Assembly: GCA_964392615.1 (NCBI GenBank)
Contig: CAYMRB010000138.1
Span: 1-21,174, forward strand
Length of the DNA: 21,174 nucleotides
From: CAYMRB01 sp964392615
GTDB lineage: Bacteria > Planctomycetota > UBA8108
Reading direction: 5' to 3'
In this document: positions 7,356 through 16,265 of the stretch, in pieces
How positions within the stretch are numbered: the stretch's first letter is position 1
Layout: each line of letters opens with the position of its first letter
Notes under the pieces: model-generated
The model's input: the letters and a program-made list of their open reading frames with translations, nothing else
Database searches by the model: none
Told to the model about the DNA's origin: nothing
Program-made: the position numbers and the translations under genes

Positions 7356-8384
7356 ATGAGTACCGATCGCGCAGCCCACGAGCTGCCCGCTGACGACGTT
7401 CGCGCCATCGACGAGCTGCGCGCGCTGTGGTCCCGATTGAAGGAGGAGCTGGCCCGCATCATCGTCGGCCAAGAGGCGGTGATCGACGAGCTGGGCATGT
7501 GCCTGTTCGCTCGCGGCCACGCTCTTCTGATGGGCGTGCCGGGCCTCGCCAAGACGCTGCTCGTCCGTCGCATCGCGGAGACGCTGGCGCTGAGCTTCAG
7601 CCGTATCCAGTTCACTCCGGACCTGATGCCGATGGACATCACCGGGACGGACATACTGCAGGACTCCAGCGACGGCCGCCGCGCCTTCGAGTTCGTCAAG
7701 GGACCGGTGTTCGCGAACATCGTTCTCGCCGACGAGATCAACCGCGCGCCGTCCAAGACGCAGGCGGCGATGCTCGAGGCGATGCAGGAGTACCGCGTCA
7801 CGGTCGTCGGTCGCCCCTACGAGCTGGCGCCGCCGTTCTTCGTGCTCGCGACGCAGAATCCGATCGAGCAGGAGGGCACCTATCCGCTTCCCGAAGCGCA
7901 GCTCGACCGCTTCATGTACCTGATCGAGGTCGACTACCCGAGTCACGAGGAGGAGGTCCAGATCGCTCGCACGACGACCGGCACGGAGCTGCCGGAGCTG
8001 ACGCAGCTCCTCGACGGGCCGACGGTGCTGTCGTACCAGGATCTCGTGCGGCGAGTCCCCGTGCCCGATCACATCTACGAGCACGCGGCGGTGCTCGTGC
8101 GCAAGACGCGGCCGAAGTCCGACGAAGCACCGGAGTGGCTCAAGCCGCTCGTCGGTTGGGGCGCAGGCCCGCGCGCCGTGCAGTACCTCATCCTGGGCGC
8201 CAAGGCACGCGCGGCGCTGAAGGGGAGTTACATGGTGCGCCTCGAGGACCTCGAGGCCGTCGCTGCGCCGGTCCTCACGCACCGCGTGCTGACGACGTTC
8301 AACGCCGAGGCCGAGGGCGTGACGTCCCGCGACATCGTCAAGCGGCTCGTCGAGGAGACTCGACCGGCCGGGGTCGGCGTCTGA
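7356..8384 (+). CDS. MoxR-family AAA+ ATPase
   Basis: A 342-residue cytoplasmic ATPase. Walker A is GVPGLAKT (60-67), Walker B is IVLADEINR with D126/E127, and sensor 1 is the Asn of ATQNPIEQEGTYPLPEAQLDRF (N168), all in the exact MoxR forms. A WGAGPRAVQYL sensor-2 region is near the C-terminus. MoxR proteins act as chaperone-like ATPases together with VWA-domain partners, and three genes encoding VWA-type domains follow directly. A purine-rich GAGAGAG lies just upstream of the ATG. The 38-nt gap before it shows no promoter that I recognise, so it is probably cotranscribed with the LysM gene. It is full length for the family. Confidence 0.95.
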   Translation: MSTDRAAHELPADDVRAIDELRALWSRLKEELARIIVGQEAVIDELGMCLFARGHALLMGVPGLAKTLLVRRIAETLALSFSRIQFTPDLMPMDITGTDILQDSSDGRRAFEFVKGPVFANIVLADEINRAPSKTQAAMLEAMQEYRVTVVGRPYELAPPFFVLATQNPIEQEGTYPLPEAQLDRFMYLIEVDYPSHEEEVQIARTTTGTELPELTQLLDGPTVLSYQDLVRRVPVPDHIYEHAAVLVRKTRPKSDEAPEWLKPLVGWGAGPRAVQYLILGAKARAALKGSYMVRLEDLEAVAAPVLTHRVLTTFNAEAEGVTSRDIVKRLVEETRPAGVGV

Positions 8385-8407
8385 GCCTTCGAGGGAAACG
8401 ACGAACC

Positions 8408-9313
8408 GTGGCAGCCTCGCACCACGATCTACTCGACACAGCGGTCCTCGCGAAGATCGGCAACCTGCCGCTGTTCGCGCGCCAGCCGATGCTCGGCAGC
8501 GTCTCGGGCCGCCACCGCAGTCCGCACCGCGGTTCGAGCGTCGAGTTCGCCGAGTATCGCAAGTACGTGCCCGGCGACGACACGCGGCGTCTCGACTGGC
8601 GCGCGTACGGCCGGTCGGATCGGTTCTACATCAAGGAGTTCGAGGCCGACACGAACCTGCGTCTCGTCTGCGTGCTCGATACGAGCGGCTCGATGGGCTA
8701 CGGGGTGAACGGGACGACGAAGATCGACTTCGCGCGTCGACTCGTCGCGACGCTCTCGTACCTCGCACTGAAGCAGGGCGACGCCGTCGGTCTCGCCTGC
8801 GCCGGTGAGGATCTCGTCCGCGAGATCCCTCCGCGCCGCAACGCTGCGCACCTCGGCAGCGTGTATGACGCGTTGCGGGACGCGCGACCGACGGGGACGA
8901 CCGGGCTGGCCGATTCGCTGCATGCGGTTGCCGAGCTGACGGCGCAACGAGCACTCGTCGTCGTCGTGTCCGATCTCTTCATCGAGCCCGACGAGCTCGG
9001 CCAGTGCCTGCAGCACCTGCGCTTTCGCAAGCACGAGTTGGCGATCTTCCACCTGCTCGAGGAGCGCGAGCTCGAGTTCGACTTCCAGCGCCCGATCCGC
9101 TTCCTCGACATGGAGGGCGGCGGAGATCTGCTCGTCGAGCCGGCGTCGGTGCGCCCGAAGTACCTCGCCGCGCTGAAGAGCTACTTCGACGGCCTGCGCG
9201 AGGTCGTCCGCGAGGCCGAGGTCGACTACCAGCGCGTCCACCTCGACGAGGCGCTCGACGATGTGCTGGCCCGATTCCTGCTGCGGCGCGCGCCGAAGGG
9301 GGCCAGGACATGA
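8408..9313 (+). CDS. DUF58 / VWA-like protein, MoxR partner
   Basis: A 301-residue protein starting at GTG 8408. The frame is open far upstream within the MoxR gene, but translation homologous to the family begins here, 23 nt after the MoxR stop, and GAGGG lies about 12 nt upstream. The DUF58 signature is clear: EFAEYRKYVPGDDTRRLDWRAYGRSDRFYIKEFE condensed around residues 45-78, followed by a VWA-like core with the metal-site motif DTSGSM (90-95), a later TGTTGLADSL threonine and VVVVSDLF. No membrane segment is evident. DUF58 proteins are regularly encoded next to MoxR and are thought to be its adaptors. The stop overlaps the next ATG (ATGA, 9310-9313). Confidence 0.9.
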   Translation: MAASHHDLLDTAVLAKIGNLPLFARQPMLGSVSGRHRSPHRGSSVEFAEYRKYVPGDDTRRLDWRAYGRSDRFYIKEFEADTNLRLVCVLDTSGSMGYGVNGTTKIDFARRLVATLSYLALKQGDAVGLACAGEDLVREIPPRRNAAHLGSVYDALRDARPTGTTGLADSLHAVAELTAQRALVVVVSDLFIEPDELGQCLQHLRFRKHELAIFHLLEERELEFDFQRPIRFLDMEGGGDLLVEPASVRPKYLAALKSYFDGLREVVREAEVDYQRVHLDEALDDVLARFLLRRAPKGART

Positions 9314-11322
9314 GCTTCCTGCAACCCTGGATGCTCCTCGCGCTTCCCGCGGTGCTGATACCGATCATCATCCACCTCCTCAATCGGCGCCGGCATCGGA
9401 AGCTCGAGTGGGGCGCGATGATGTTCCTCTTGAAGGCGACGCGGCAATCGCGCGGCCATGCGAAGCTGCGTCACTTCCTGATCCTGACCGCGCGCACGCT
9501 CGTGGTCGCCGGGCTGATCTTCGCGGTCAGTCGACCGCTGTCGAGCGGCTGGGCGGGCTGGTTCGGCGGTCGCTCCGACATGGTCGTCATCGTGCTCGAT
9601 CGATCGCCTAGCATGGCGCAGACCGGCACGGGCGGCGCGGACTCCAAGCGAGCGGCAGCCTTGAGGCAAGTCGTGGCCGCGATCGATACGACCGGCGCTC
9701 CTGCCCATCTGGTGCTCGTGACGAACAACGACGCTCCGCCGCGTGAGATCGAGGACGCGAGCGCGCTGTTCGATCTCCCCGATGCGCAGGGCGTCGACGC
9801 GACGACTGATCTGCCGGGTCTGCTCGCGACGACCCTCGAGTATCTGATCGCCAACCGCGTCGGTCGCACCGAGGTCTGGGTCTGCTCCGATTTGCAGCGC
9901 GCGGATTGGAACGAGCAGAGCGGTCAGTGGGCCGCGATTCGCAGCGGCTTCTCGGCGCTCGAGCAGGCCGTGCGCTTTCACCTGCTGAGCTACGACGAAC
10001 GCCCGCGCGAAAACCTCGCCGTTCGCGTCGAGGGACTGCGTCGGGAAAAGCGCGACGACTCCGCTTGGCTGTCTCTCGACATCGCGCTGCGCCGAGAGGG
10101 GACGACGGGGTCGCGTAGCGTGCCGGTGTCGATCGTCGTCGACGGCGCGCGTTCCGTCGTCGACGTCCAACTCACCGGCGATGCGGCAGCGCTGCGCAGC
10201 CAGCGCATCCCGATACCCGCCGACCGCAAGCGAGGTCATGGACGGGTCGAGATTCCCGACGACGCGAATCGGCGCGACAACGTGTTCTACTTCACGTGGG
10301 CTGAGCCGCCCTCGCGCCAGACGCTGGTCGTCAGCGAGCGCACGGCGCCGGTGAGAGCGCTCGCTCTCGCCGCGGCGCCGCCCGGAGGGGACGACCGTCG
10401 TGCCGCCCGCGACACGGCGGAGATCATCCGGCCCGAGGAGATCGGCACCGTCGAATGGGACGAGGTCGCGCTACTCGTGTGGCAGGCGCCGCTCCCGCGG
10501 GGGGCGGTGTCGCGGCAGATCGAGCGCTTCGTCGATCTCGGTGGCACCGTGATGTTCCTCCCACCCGAGAGCGTCGCGACCTCGCCGGCGTCGATCTTCG
10601 ACGTCACGTGGGGCCCGTGGGACGAGACCTCGGCGGACGCGCCCTTCACGGCGGAGTCGTGGCGCGATGACAGCGGACTCCTCTGCAACGTGCAGAGCGG
10701 CGCGTCGTTGCCCGTCGGCTCGCTGGAGATTCGCCGCAGCCGTCGCGTCGATGGAGAGGGGCGCGAGCTCGCCCGCCTGTCGAATGGTCGACCGCTCCTC
10801 TTGCGAGTGCCGACGGATCGCGGTGGCGTGTATTTCTGCAGCTGCCTGCCGCCCCAGCCGGAGTCGAACCTCGCGCGGCAGGGCATCGTGCTGTTCGCGA
10901 TGGTGCAGCGCGCGCTGGCCGCAGGAACCGAGCGGCTCGAAGGGGCGCGGTTCTCGACGATCGGCGCAACGCATCCCGCGCAGCACGAGGCGACCTGGAA
11001 GCTCGCGAGCGGCGGGGAGGGCGGCGGACCGTCGACGCTATCGTCGCTTCGCCACGTGACGGCCGGCGTGTACGAGGTCGGTCCGACGCTCGTCGCGCGC
11101 AATCGACCGGCGGCCGAGGACACGGTGAGCTACGTGTCGGACGAGGAGCTCGCCGGGCTGTTCGGCGGTCTGGATCTCCACATCATTCGCGGCACGACCG
11201 GCCAGGGCGATTCGCTCGTCGCCGAGATCTGGCGGCTGTTCACGATCGCGATGGTCATCGCGCTGATCGCCGAGGCGTGTCTTTGCCTGCCCGGGCGGGT
11301 GCGAGCGGAGGGCGCGGCATGA
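9310..11322 (+). CDS. BatA-domain membrane protein with VWA domain
   Basis: A 670-residue protein. Residues 1-78 are the BatA (aerotolerance N-terminal) module: a membrane helix at about 5-25, the conserved HLLNRRRHRKLEWGAMMFL turn, then a second helix at about 57-78. A VWA domain follows with the metal-site motif DRSPS (97-101), TTDLPGLL and WVCSDLQRADW. The central and C-terminal thirds are beta-rich and less familiar (extracytoplasmic by topology). A last membrane helix (about 638-658) ends near the C-terminus. It is coupled by overlap to both neighbours (ATGA upstream; its TGA lies within the next ATGATG). It likely forms a membrane complex with the following VWA protein, served by MoxR/DUF58; that part is inference from family context. 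Confidence 0.88.
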   Translation: MSFLQPWMLLALPAVLIPIIIHLLNRRRHRKLEWGAMMFLLKATRQSRGHAKLRHFLILTARTLVVAGLIFAVSRPLSSGWAGWFGGRSDMVVIVLDRSPSMAQTGTGGADSKRAAALRQVVAAIDTTGAPAHLVLVTNNDAPPREIEDASALFDLPDAQGVDATTDLPGLLATTLEYLIANRVGRTEVWVCSDLQRADWNEQSGQWAAIRSGFSALEQAVRFHLLSYDERPRENLAVRVEGLRREKRDDSAWLSLDIALRREGTTGSRSVPVSIVVDGARSVVDVQLTGDAAALRSQRIPIPADRKRGHGRVEIPDDANRRDNVFYFTWAEPPSRQTLVVSERTAPVRALALAAAPPGGDDRRAARDTAEIIRPEEIGTVEWDEVALLVWQAPLPRGAVSRQIERFVDLGGTVMFLPPESVATSPASIFDVTWGPWDETSADAPFTAESWRDDSGLLCNVQSGASLPVGSLEIRRSRRVDGEGRELARLSNGRPLLLRVPTDRGGVYFCSCLPPQPESNLARQGIVLFAMVQRALAAGTERLEGARFSTIGATHPAQHEATWKLASGGEGGGPSTLSSLRHVTAGVYEVGPTLVARNRPAAEDTVSYVSDEELAGLFGGLDLHIIRGTTGQGDSLVAEIWRLFTIAMVIALIAEACLCLPGRVRAEGAA

Positions 11323-13505
11323 TGCGTTTCCCGCAGCTTCTTCTGGCGGAGATCACCCTCGACGTGGAGCCGTGGACGCTCGCGTTCGTCTTCGCCGCGT
11401 GTGCGGCCGTGCTCGCGTTGTCGGCTCTGGCGTGGTGGCGCAACGAGTTTCGCCTCGGCACCGGGCTGCTCGAGCTGCTGCGCGTCGTACTCGTCGTCCT
11501 GGCGGGGATCACGCTCCTCGCGCCCGAGTGGCGCCAGTCGACCGTGCCCGACGAGAAGCCCGTGCTCGCGGTGCTGAGCGACGTTTCGGACAGCATGGGC
11601 ACGCGCGACGTCGAGACGTCACCCGGCGCGGTCTCGACGCGGCGCGAGCACCTCGCCACGAATCTCGGCGCCGAAGCGTTCAGCGGCTTATCCGAGCGGG
11701 TCGACGTCGTGCGCGAGACATTCTCGTCCGCGGACGGTAGCGGCGGCACCGACATCGATGGCGCGCTGCGCGACCTGCTGCGCCGGCACGCCAACCTGCG
11801 CGCGGTCGTGTTGGCGTCCGACGGCGATTGGAACGTCGGCGAGTCGCCGCTCACCGCCGCCACCGAGTTGCGGACGCGCGGCGTGCCCGTCTTCAGCGTC
11901 GGCATCGGTCGCGAGACGCCGCTGCCGGATGTCGAAGTCGCTGCGCTCGATCCGCCGACCTTCTCGGTCGTCGGCAAGTCGCTCCAGGTGCCGTTCTCGA
12001 TCCGCAGTACGCTGGCGCGCGATCACCGCGCGACGGTGACCTTGACGATCGATGGCAGCGAGACGCGCACGAAGGAGGTGCTCGTTCCGGCGCGCGGCGT
12101 CGTGCGCGACATGTTCTTCTGGCGACCGGCCGAGATCGGCCGCGTCAAGTTGTCGCTCGCCGTGCCGCAGCATCCGAACGAGGTCATCGCGGACAACAAC
12201 GCGCGCGACGTCGACGTGACGATTCGATCGGAGTCGCTCAAGGTGCTCGTCGTCGAGTCGTACCCGCGCTGGGAGTACCGCTATCTGCGCAACGCGCTCG
12301 AGCGCGATCCCGGCGTCGAGGTCTCGTGCCTGCTGTTCCACCCGGGGCTGCCGAAGCGCGGTGGGGGAAGCGGGTACCTCAGCGAGTTCCCCGAGACCCT
12401 CGAAGAGCTCGCGCGCTACGACGTCGTCTTCCTCGGCGATGTCGGGGTCGGCCCCGATCAGCTCACGCCGGAGCAGTGCGCGCGCATTCGCGGCCTCGTC
12501 GAGCAGCAGGCCAGCGGGCTCGTGCTCTTGCCCGGCTTTCGCGGCCACCAGGCGAGCCTGCTGACGACCGAGCTGCGCGATCTGTATCCGGTCGTGCTCG
12601 ACGCCGAGACGCCCCGCGGTTTCGGTTCGCCGACTCCCGGGCGCTTCCTGCTGACCGAGTCCGGCCGCCGCAATCTGCTGACGAAGCTCGCGGACGTCGA
12701 AGGGGAGAATCAGGCCGTCTGGCGCGGCCTTCCTGGCTTCCAATGGCGCTCGCCCGCCGTGCGCGCCAAGGCGGGCACGGACGTGCTCGCGATCGACGAG
12801 CTCTCCCGCGCGCCGCTGCTGGTGACGAAACCGCGCGGCACCGGCAAGGTCCTCTTCATGGGAACGGACGGCGCATGGCGTTGGCGTGAGGGCGTCGAGG
12901 ACAAGTACCACTATCGCTTCTGGGGGCAGGTCGCGCGCTGGATGGCGTACCAGCGGCACATGGCCGAGGGCGAGCTTCTGCGGCTGTTCTACTCGCCGGA
13001 GCGGCCGAGCGTCGATTCCGTCGTCACGTGGAACGCGACCGTGCTCGATCCGACCGGCACACCGTTCGACAAAGCGACGGTCTTCGCCGATGTCACCGAT
13101 CCGGCCGGCGCGGTCACGCGACTGCGTTTTCGATCGGCTGGCGGCGACTGGGGCCTTTACAGCGCGAAGCTGCAGCCGGATCGCCCCGGCGTCTGGAAGG
13201 TGCGCTTGACGTGCGAGGAGACCGGCGCGGTGCTCGACACCGAGGTGACGGTCGGAGGCGAGGTGCGCGAGGTCGTCGGCAAGCCGGCGCGGCACGATGT
13301 GATGCGCGAGATCGCGCAGGTGTCGCGCGGCGAGTTCTTGACGCCCGACCGCATCGTGGCCCTGCGCGACAAGGTGCTGGCCATTCCGGATCCGGCGCCG
13401 TGGATCACGAGGTGGCAGGTGTGGGCGAGCCCGCTGTGGGCGGGATCGCTGATCTTTCTCCTGGCCGTGTTCTGGGTCGGCCGCAAGCTGATCGGAACCG
13501 TATGA
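11319..13505 (+). CDS. Membrane VWA protein with glutamine-amidotransferase-like fold
   Basis: A 728-residue protein starting at ATG 11319 (ATGATG overlapping the upstream stop; GGAGG seven bases before). Two N-terminal membrane helices (about 18-39 and 51-68) precede a VWA domain with complete metal-site signs: D88-x-S90-x-S92, GGTDIDGAL and ASDGDWN. Residues about 305-525 resemble a class-I GATase-like flavodoxin fold (VLVVESYPRWEYRYLRNAL, YDVVFLGDVG, LVLLPGFRGHQAS, GKVLFMGTDGAWRWR). The position of the GATase nucleophile carries no Cys, so amidotransferase activity is not expected. Ig-like beta segments follow, and a C-terminal membrane helix lies at about 702-722. This is a recurrent planctomycete partner of BatA/MoxR genes. 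The function is unknown beyond membership of that complex. Confidence 0.87.
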   Translation: MMRFPQLLLAEITLDVEPWTLAFVFAACAAVLALSALAWWRNEFRLGTGLLELLRVVLVVLAGITLLAPEWRQSTVPDEKPVLAVLSDVSDSMGTRDVETSPGAVSTRREHLATNLGAEAFSGLSERVDVVRETFSSADGSGGTDIDGALRDLLRRHANLRAVVLASDGDWNVGESPLTAATELRTRGVPVFSVGIGRETPLPDVEVAALDPPTFSVVGKSLQVPFSIRSTLARDHRATVTLTIDGSETRTKEVLVPARGVVRDMFFWRPAEIGRVKLSLAVPQHPNEVIADNNARDVDVTIRSESLKVLVVESYPRWEYRYLRNALERDPGVEVSCLLFHPGLPKRGGGSGYLSEFPETLEELARYDVVFLGDVGVGPDQLTPEQCARIRGLVEQQASGLVLLPGFRGHQASLLTTELRDLYPVVLDAETPRGFGSPTPGRFLLTESGRRNLLTKLADVEGENQAVWRGLPGFQWRSPAVRAKAGTDVLAIDELSRAPLLVTKPRGTGKVLFMGTDGAWRWREGVEDKYHYRFWGQVARWMAYQRHMAEGELLRLFYSPERPSVDSVVTWNATVLDPTGTPFDKATVFADVTDPAGAVTRLRFRSAGGDWGLYSAKLQPDRPGVWKVRLTCEETGAVLDTEVTVGGEVREVVGKPARHDVMREIAQVSRGEFLTPDRIVALRDKVLAIPDPAPWITRWQVWASPLWAGSLIFLLAVFWVGRKLIGTV

Positions 13506-13558
13506 GGGAATATCGATGTCACGCTGCCCGAACAGGAGCCCCGCATGAAGGTCTCTGA
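13502..13558 (+). other. Possible 18-codon bridging minicistron
   Basis: The ATG at 13502 overlaps the TGA of the preceding VWA gene (ATGA). It opens an 18-codon frame that ends at 13558, just inside the start of the next gene at 13545. It could carry terminating ribosomes across the 39-nt gap, or be chance. The peptide resembles nothing I know. Confidence 0.2.
13534..13538 (+). promoter_or_regulatory. Strong ribosome binding site for the DUF4175-like gene
   Basis: AGGAG lies six bases before the ATG at 13545. It is the best ribosome site in the second half of the window and fixes the start of the large membrane protein. Confidence 0.6.
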
Positions 13559-16226
13559 TCGAGCTCCGACCGTCGAGCTGCCACCGGGTTTGCGGCAACG
13601 ACTCGTGTCGTTTCGCAGCCGTCTGCGGCGCATCAAGGTCGCCGAGGCCGCCTTCGCCGGGGGCTGCGGCGTGTGCGTCTCGTACCTCGCCGTGTTCGCT
13701 TCGGATCGGCTGTGGGACACGAGCGCAAGCGTGCGTGCGGCGCTTCTCGTCGCGGCGTTGGTCGGACTGACGGTGCTCCTGCCGCTGAAGGCACACCGCT
13801 GGGTCTGGCGCAGTCGCAAGCTCGCAGCTCTCGCGCGGATTCTGCGCGGTCGCCATCCGCATATCGGCGATCGCCTGCTCGGCATCATCGAGCTCGCCGA
13901 GCGGCGCGATCACGATCAGGACTCGCCGGCGCTGTGTCGGGCCGCGATCGATCAGGTCGCGCACGACACGCAGGACGAGTGCTTCCGCGACGCCGTGCCG
14001 CGGCCGCGTCATCGGCTGTGGGCCGGCTTCGCGTTCGCGGCGCTCGCCCTTGCCGTCGCGGCGGTCGCGGTGCCGGGTGCCGGGCTCAACGCGCTCGAGC
14101 GCTGGGTTGCGCCGTGGGGTGACACGGCCCGCTACACTTTCGCGCGTGTCGAGCCGCTCCCGCAGCGACGAGTCGTCGCGCTCGGCGAGCCGTTTGTCGT
14201 CACGGCAAAGTTGACGGGCGATGCGCCTTGGCGTCCGGCGATCGGTTCCGCGCGCTACGGCCGGCAGTCGCCGCTCTCGAGCGACCTGACGGACGGAGAG
14301 TATACGTTCGAGTTTCCCGGGCAGACGACGCCGGCCGCGCTCGTCGTGTCGATCGGCGACGCGGTGGAGCGCATCGACGTCGTGCCGCTCACGCGGCCCG
14401 AGCTCGAGGCTCTGCACATCGACGTCGAGCTGCCGGCGTATCTCGAGCGGCCCGATCTCGCGATCGACGCCCGCGGCGGCACGGCTTCGCTTCTGAAGGG
14501 AAGCCGTGCATCGTTCGAGGCGACGGTCAATCGGCACCTCGCTCGCGCGACGATCGATGACGCGTCCGACAAGGCGACCGTCGCGGGAGGCTCGCTGTCC
14601 TCCTCGTTCGAGGTCTCCGGCGACGCGACCCTGCGCCTTCACTGGACGGACGTCGAGGGCCTGTCGCCACGCGAGCCGTTCGACCTCCGCATCCGCGCGC
14701 TCGACGACGAGCCGCCGATGGTGCGGTGCCAAGGACTGGTGGCGGATCAGGTCATCCTCGACAGCGAAGTCCTGAGCTTCGACGTCGTAGCCGACGACGA
14801 CTTCGGTGTCCGCGCGGTCGGGCTCGAGTGGAGCGAGGTCGAGCATCGGAAGACGAATCCCGATCCGCGACGAGGCGAGTACGAGCTCGCTCCCGGCGGG
14901 GCGACCAAGACCGACTTGACGGCGCGCGGGACGTTCGCCGCGGCGGATCTCGGCATCGAGCCGCAGCCGATCCTGCTGCGGGCGTGGGTCGAGGACTATC
15001 GCCCTGGCGCCGAGCGCGTGTTCTCGTCGACCTATCGCGTGTTCGTGCTGAGCGCGAAGCAGCACATGATCTGGCTGACGCAGCAGCTCGGGCGCTGGGA
15101 GCGTCAGGTGCTCGAGGTGCGCGATGAGGAGACTCGCCTCCTCGATCGGAATCAGGAGCTGCGCGATCTCGACGCCGCGGCGATGGCGCAGGCCGACACG
15201 CAGCGAGAGATCGAGCGGCAGGCCGCTGCGGAGCGCGCGAACGGTCGTCGTCTGCGCAATCTGACCGAGGCCGGCAAGCGCTTGATCTCGCAGGCCGCGC
15301 GCAACGAGGAGTTCAACACGGCGACGCTCGAGAAGTGGGCCCGGACGGTCCAGTCGCTCGAGCAGCTCGCGAAGAGTCGCATGCCGTCCGTCGCGAGCCT
15401 CCTCGACGAGGCGGCCGAGATGGCCCGCAAGAGCGAGGCTGCGCCGTCGGACGACGCCGATCCACAGAGCGGCGATGGGAAGAAAAGCCCGCCGTCGGTC
15501 GCCAGCGGACCGCCTCCCGAGGGAAAGGGCAAGAAGAGTGCGCAGAGCAAGCCCTCGAAGCTGCCGTCGATCAACGACACGGTCGCCGCCGCGAACCGCG
15601 ACGCCGAGCCGGGCGACGAGAAGAAGCCGTCGAATGCACAGAGCCAGTCGTCCGGTAGCTTCGGTTTGCCGACGACGACGCTCGCCGACAACTCGGCGTC
15701 GAGTCAGCAAGGCAATGCGCAATGTCCGCCCGCGAAGAAGGTCGACGAAGCCGTCGAGGAGCAGGAGGCGCTGCTCGCCGAGTTCAATCGCGTCATGAAG
15801 GACCTTCAGGACGTGCTGAACAACCTGCGCGCATCGACGTTCGTCAAGCGGCTGAAGCAGGCCGCGGGCGAGGAGAAGGATCTCGCCGGCGGTCTCGAGG
15901 AACGACTCGGCGCGACCTTCGGCAAGCTCGCGACCGACGTCCGCAAGAGCGATCGAGCGACGTTCGATCGTCTGAAGGCGAAGCAGGAGGAGACCGCCAC
16001 GCAGGTCTCGTATATCCGGGACGACCTCGCCGCGTACTTCGCGCGCACGAAGGAGACGAAGTTCGACACGGTCCAGAAGGAGATGCAGAAGACCGGCGTC
16101 GTCACCGGCATGAAGGACATGATCGCGGCAGTCGACGAGAACCGCACCGGCGAGACGATCGCGATGGCCGAGCATTGGGTCGACCAGCTCGATCGCTGGG
16201 CGGAGATACTCGTCGGCCCTGGCTGA
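13545..16226 (+). CDS. Large DUF4175-like membrane protein (N-terminal part of a split frame)
   Basis: An 893-residue protein. Membrane helices are at about 33-55, 63-82 and 157-177. A long beta-rich extracytoplasmic region follows (about 190-505), then helical/coiled-coil stretches (QVLEVRDEETRLLDRNQEL onward, about 520-625), a low-complexity K/S/P/Q linker (about 640-725) and a helical end (EEQEALLAEFNRVMKDLQDVLNNL to WVDQLDRWAEIL). The layout fits the big DUF4175-like proteins found beside planctomycete MoxR/VWA genes. The reading frame stops at TGA 16224-16226. Across that stop and a second TGA at 16242-16244 the same frame continues into the next ORF, and from memory homologues carry that part as their own C-terminus. 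It is probably one protein now broken, or two by fission. Biochemical role unknown. Confidence 0.8.
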   Translation: MKVSDRAPTVELPPGLRQRLVSFRSRLRRIKVAEAAFAGGCGVCVSYLAVFASDRLWDTSASVRAALLVAALVGLTVLLPLKAHRWVWRSRKLAALARILRGRHPHIGDRLLGIIELAERRDHDQDSPALCRAAIDQVAHDTQDECFRDAVPRPRHRLWAGFAFAALALAVAAVAVPGAGLNALERWVAPWGDTARYTFARVEPLPQRRVVALGEPFVVTAKLTGDAPWRPAIGSARYGRQSPLSSDLTDGEYTFEFPGQTTPAALVVSIGDAVERIDVVPLTRPELEALHIDVELPAYLERPDLAIDARGGTASLLKGSRASFEATVNRHLARATIDDASDKATVAGGSLSSSFEVSGDATLRLHWTDVEGLSPREPFDLRIRALDDEPPMVRCQGLVADQVILDSEVLSFDVVADDDFGVRAVGLEWSEVEHRKTNPDPRRGEYELAPGGATKTDLTARGTFAAADLGIEPQPILLRAWVEDYRPGAERVFSSTYRVFVLSAKQHMIWLTQQLGRWERQVLEVRDEETRLLDRNQELRDLDAAAMAQADTQREIERQAAAERANGRRLRNLTEAGKRLISQAARNEEFNTATLEKWARTVQSLEQLAKSRMPSVASLLDEAAEMARKSEAAPSDDADPQSGDGKKSPPSVASGPPPEGKGKKSAQSKPSKLPSINDTVAAANRDAEPGDEKKPSNAQSQSSGSFGLPTTTLADNSASSQQGNAQCPPAKKVDEAVEEQEALLAEFNRVMKDLQDVLNNLRASTFVKRLKQAAGEEKDLAGGLEERLGATFGKLATDVRKSDRATFDRLKAKQEETATQVSYIRDDLAAYFARTKETKFDTVQKEMQKTGVVTGMKDMIAAVDENRTGETIAMAEHWVDQLDRWAEILVGPG

Positions 16227-16228
16227 AA

Positions 16229-16247
16229 GGGTCAAGGGGGCTGACCC
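16229..16247. repeat. Small hairpin with stop codons, REP-like
   Basis: GGGTCA (16229-16234) and TGACCC (16242-16247) are exact inverted repeats around a 7-nt loop, AGGGGGC. The flanks repeat GGCTGA directly at 16221-16226 and 16239-16244, 18 nt apart. The element supplies both in-frame TGA codons that separate the two ORFs. From memory, GGGTCA/TGACCC hairpins next to GGCTCC resemble intergenic REP elements of environmental bacteria, but I see no second copy in this window and no transposase. Confidence 0.45.
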
Positions 16248-16265
16248 GGCTCCAAAGGCGACAGT

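Noticed and set aside
16224..16247. Selenocysteine or recoded TGA joining the two DUF4175-like ORFs
   Set aside because: A hairpin does follow the first TGA closely, but a second in-frame TGA sits in its 3' arm, and TGA is the normal stop for most other genes here, so neither Sec insertion nor a changed genetic code fits well.
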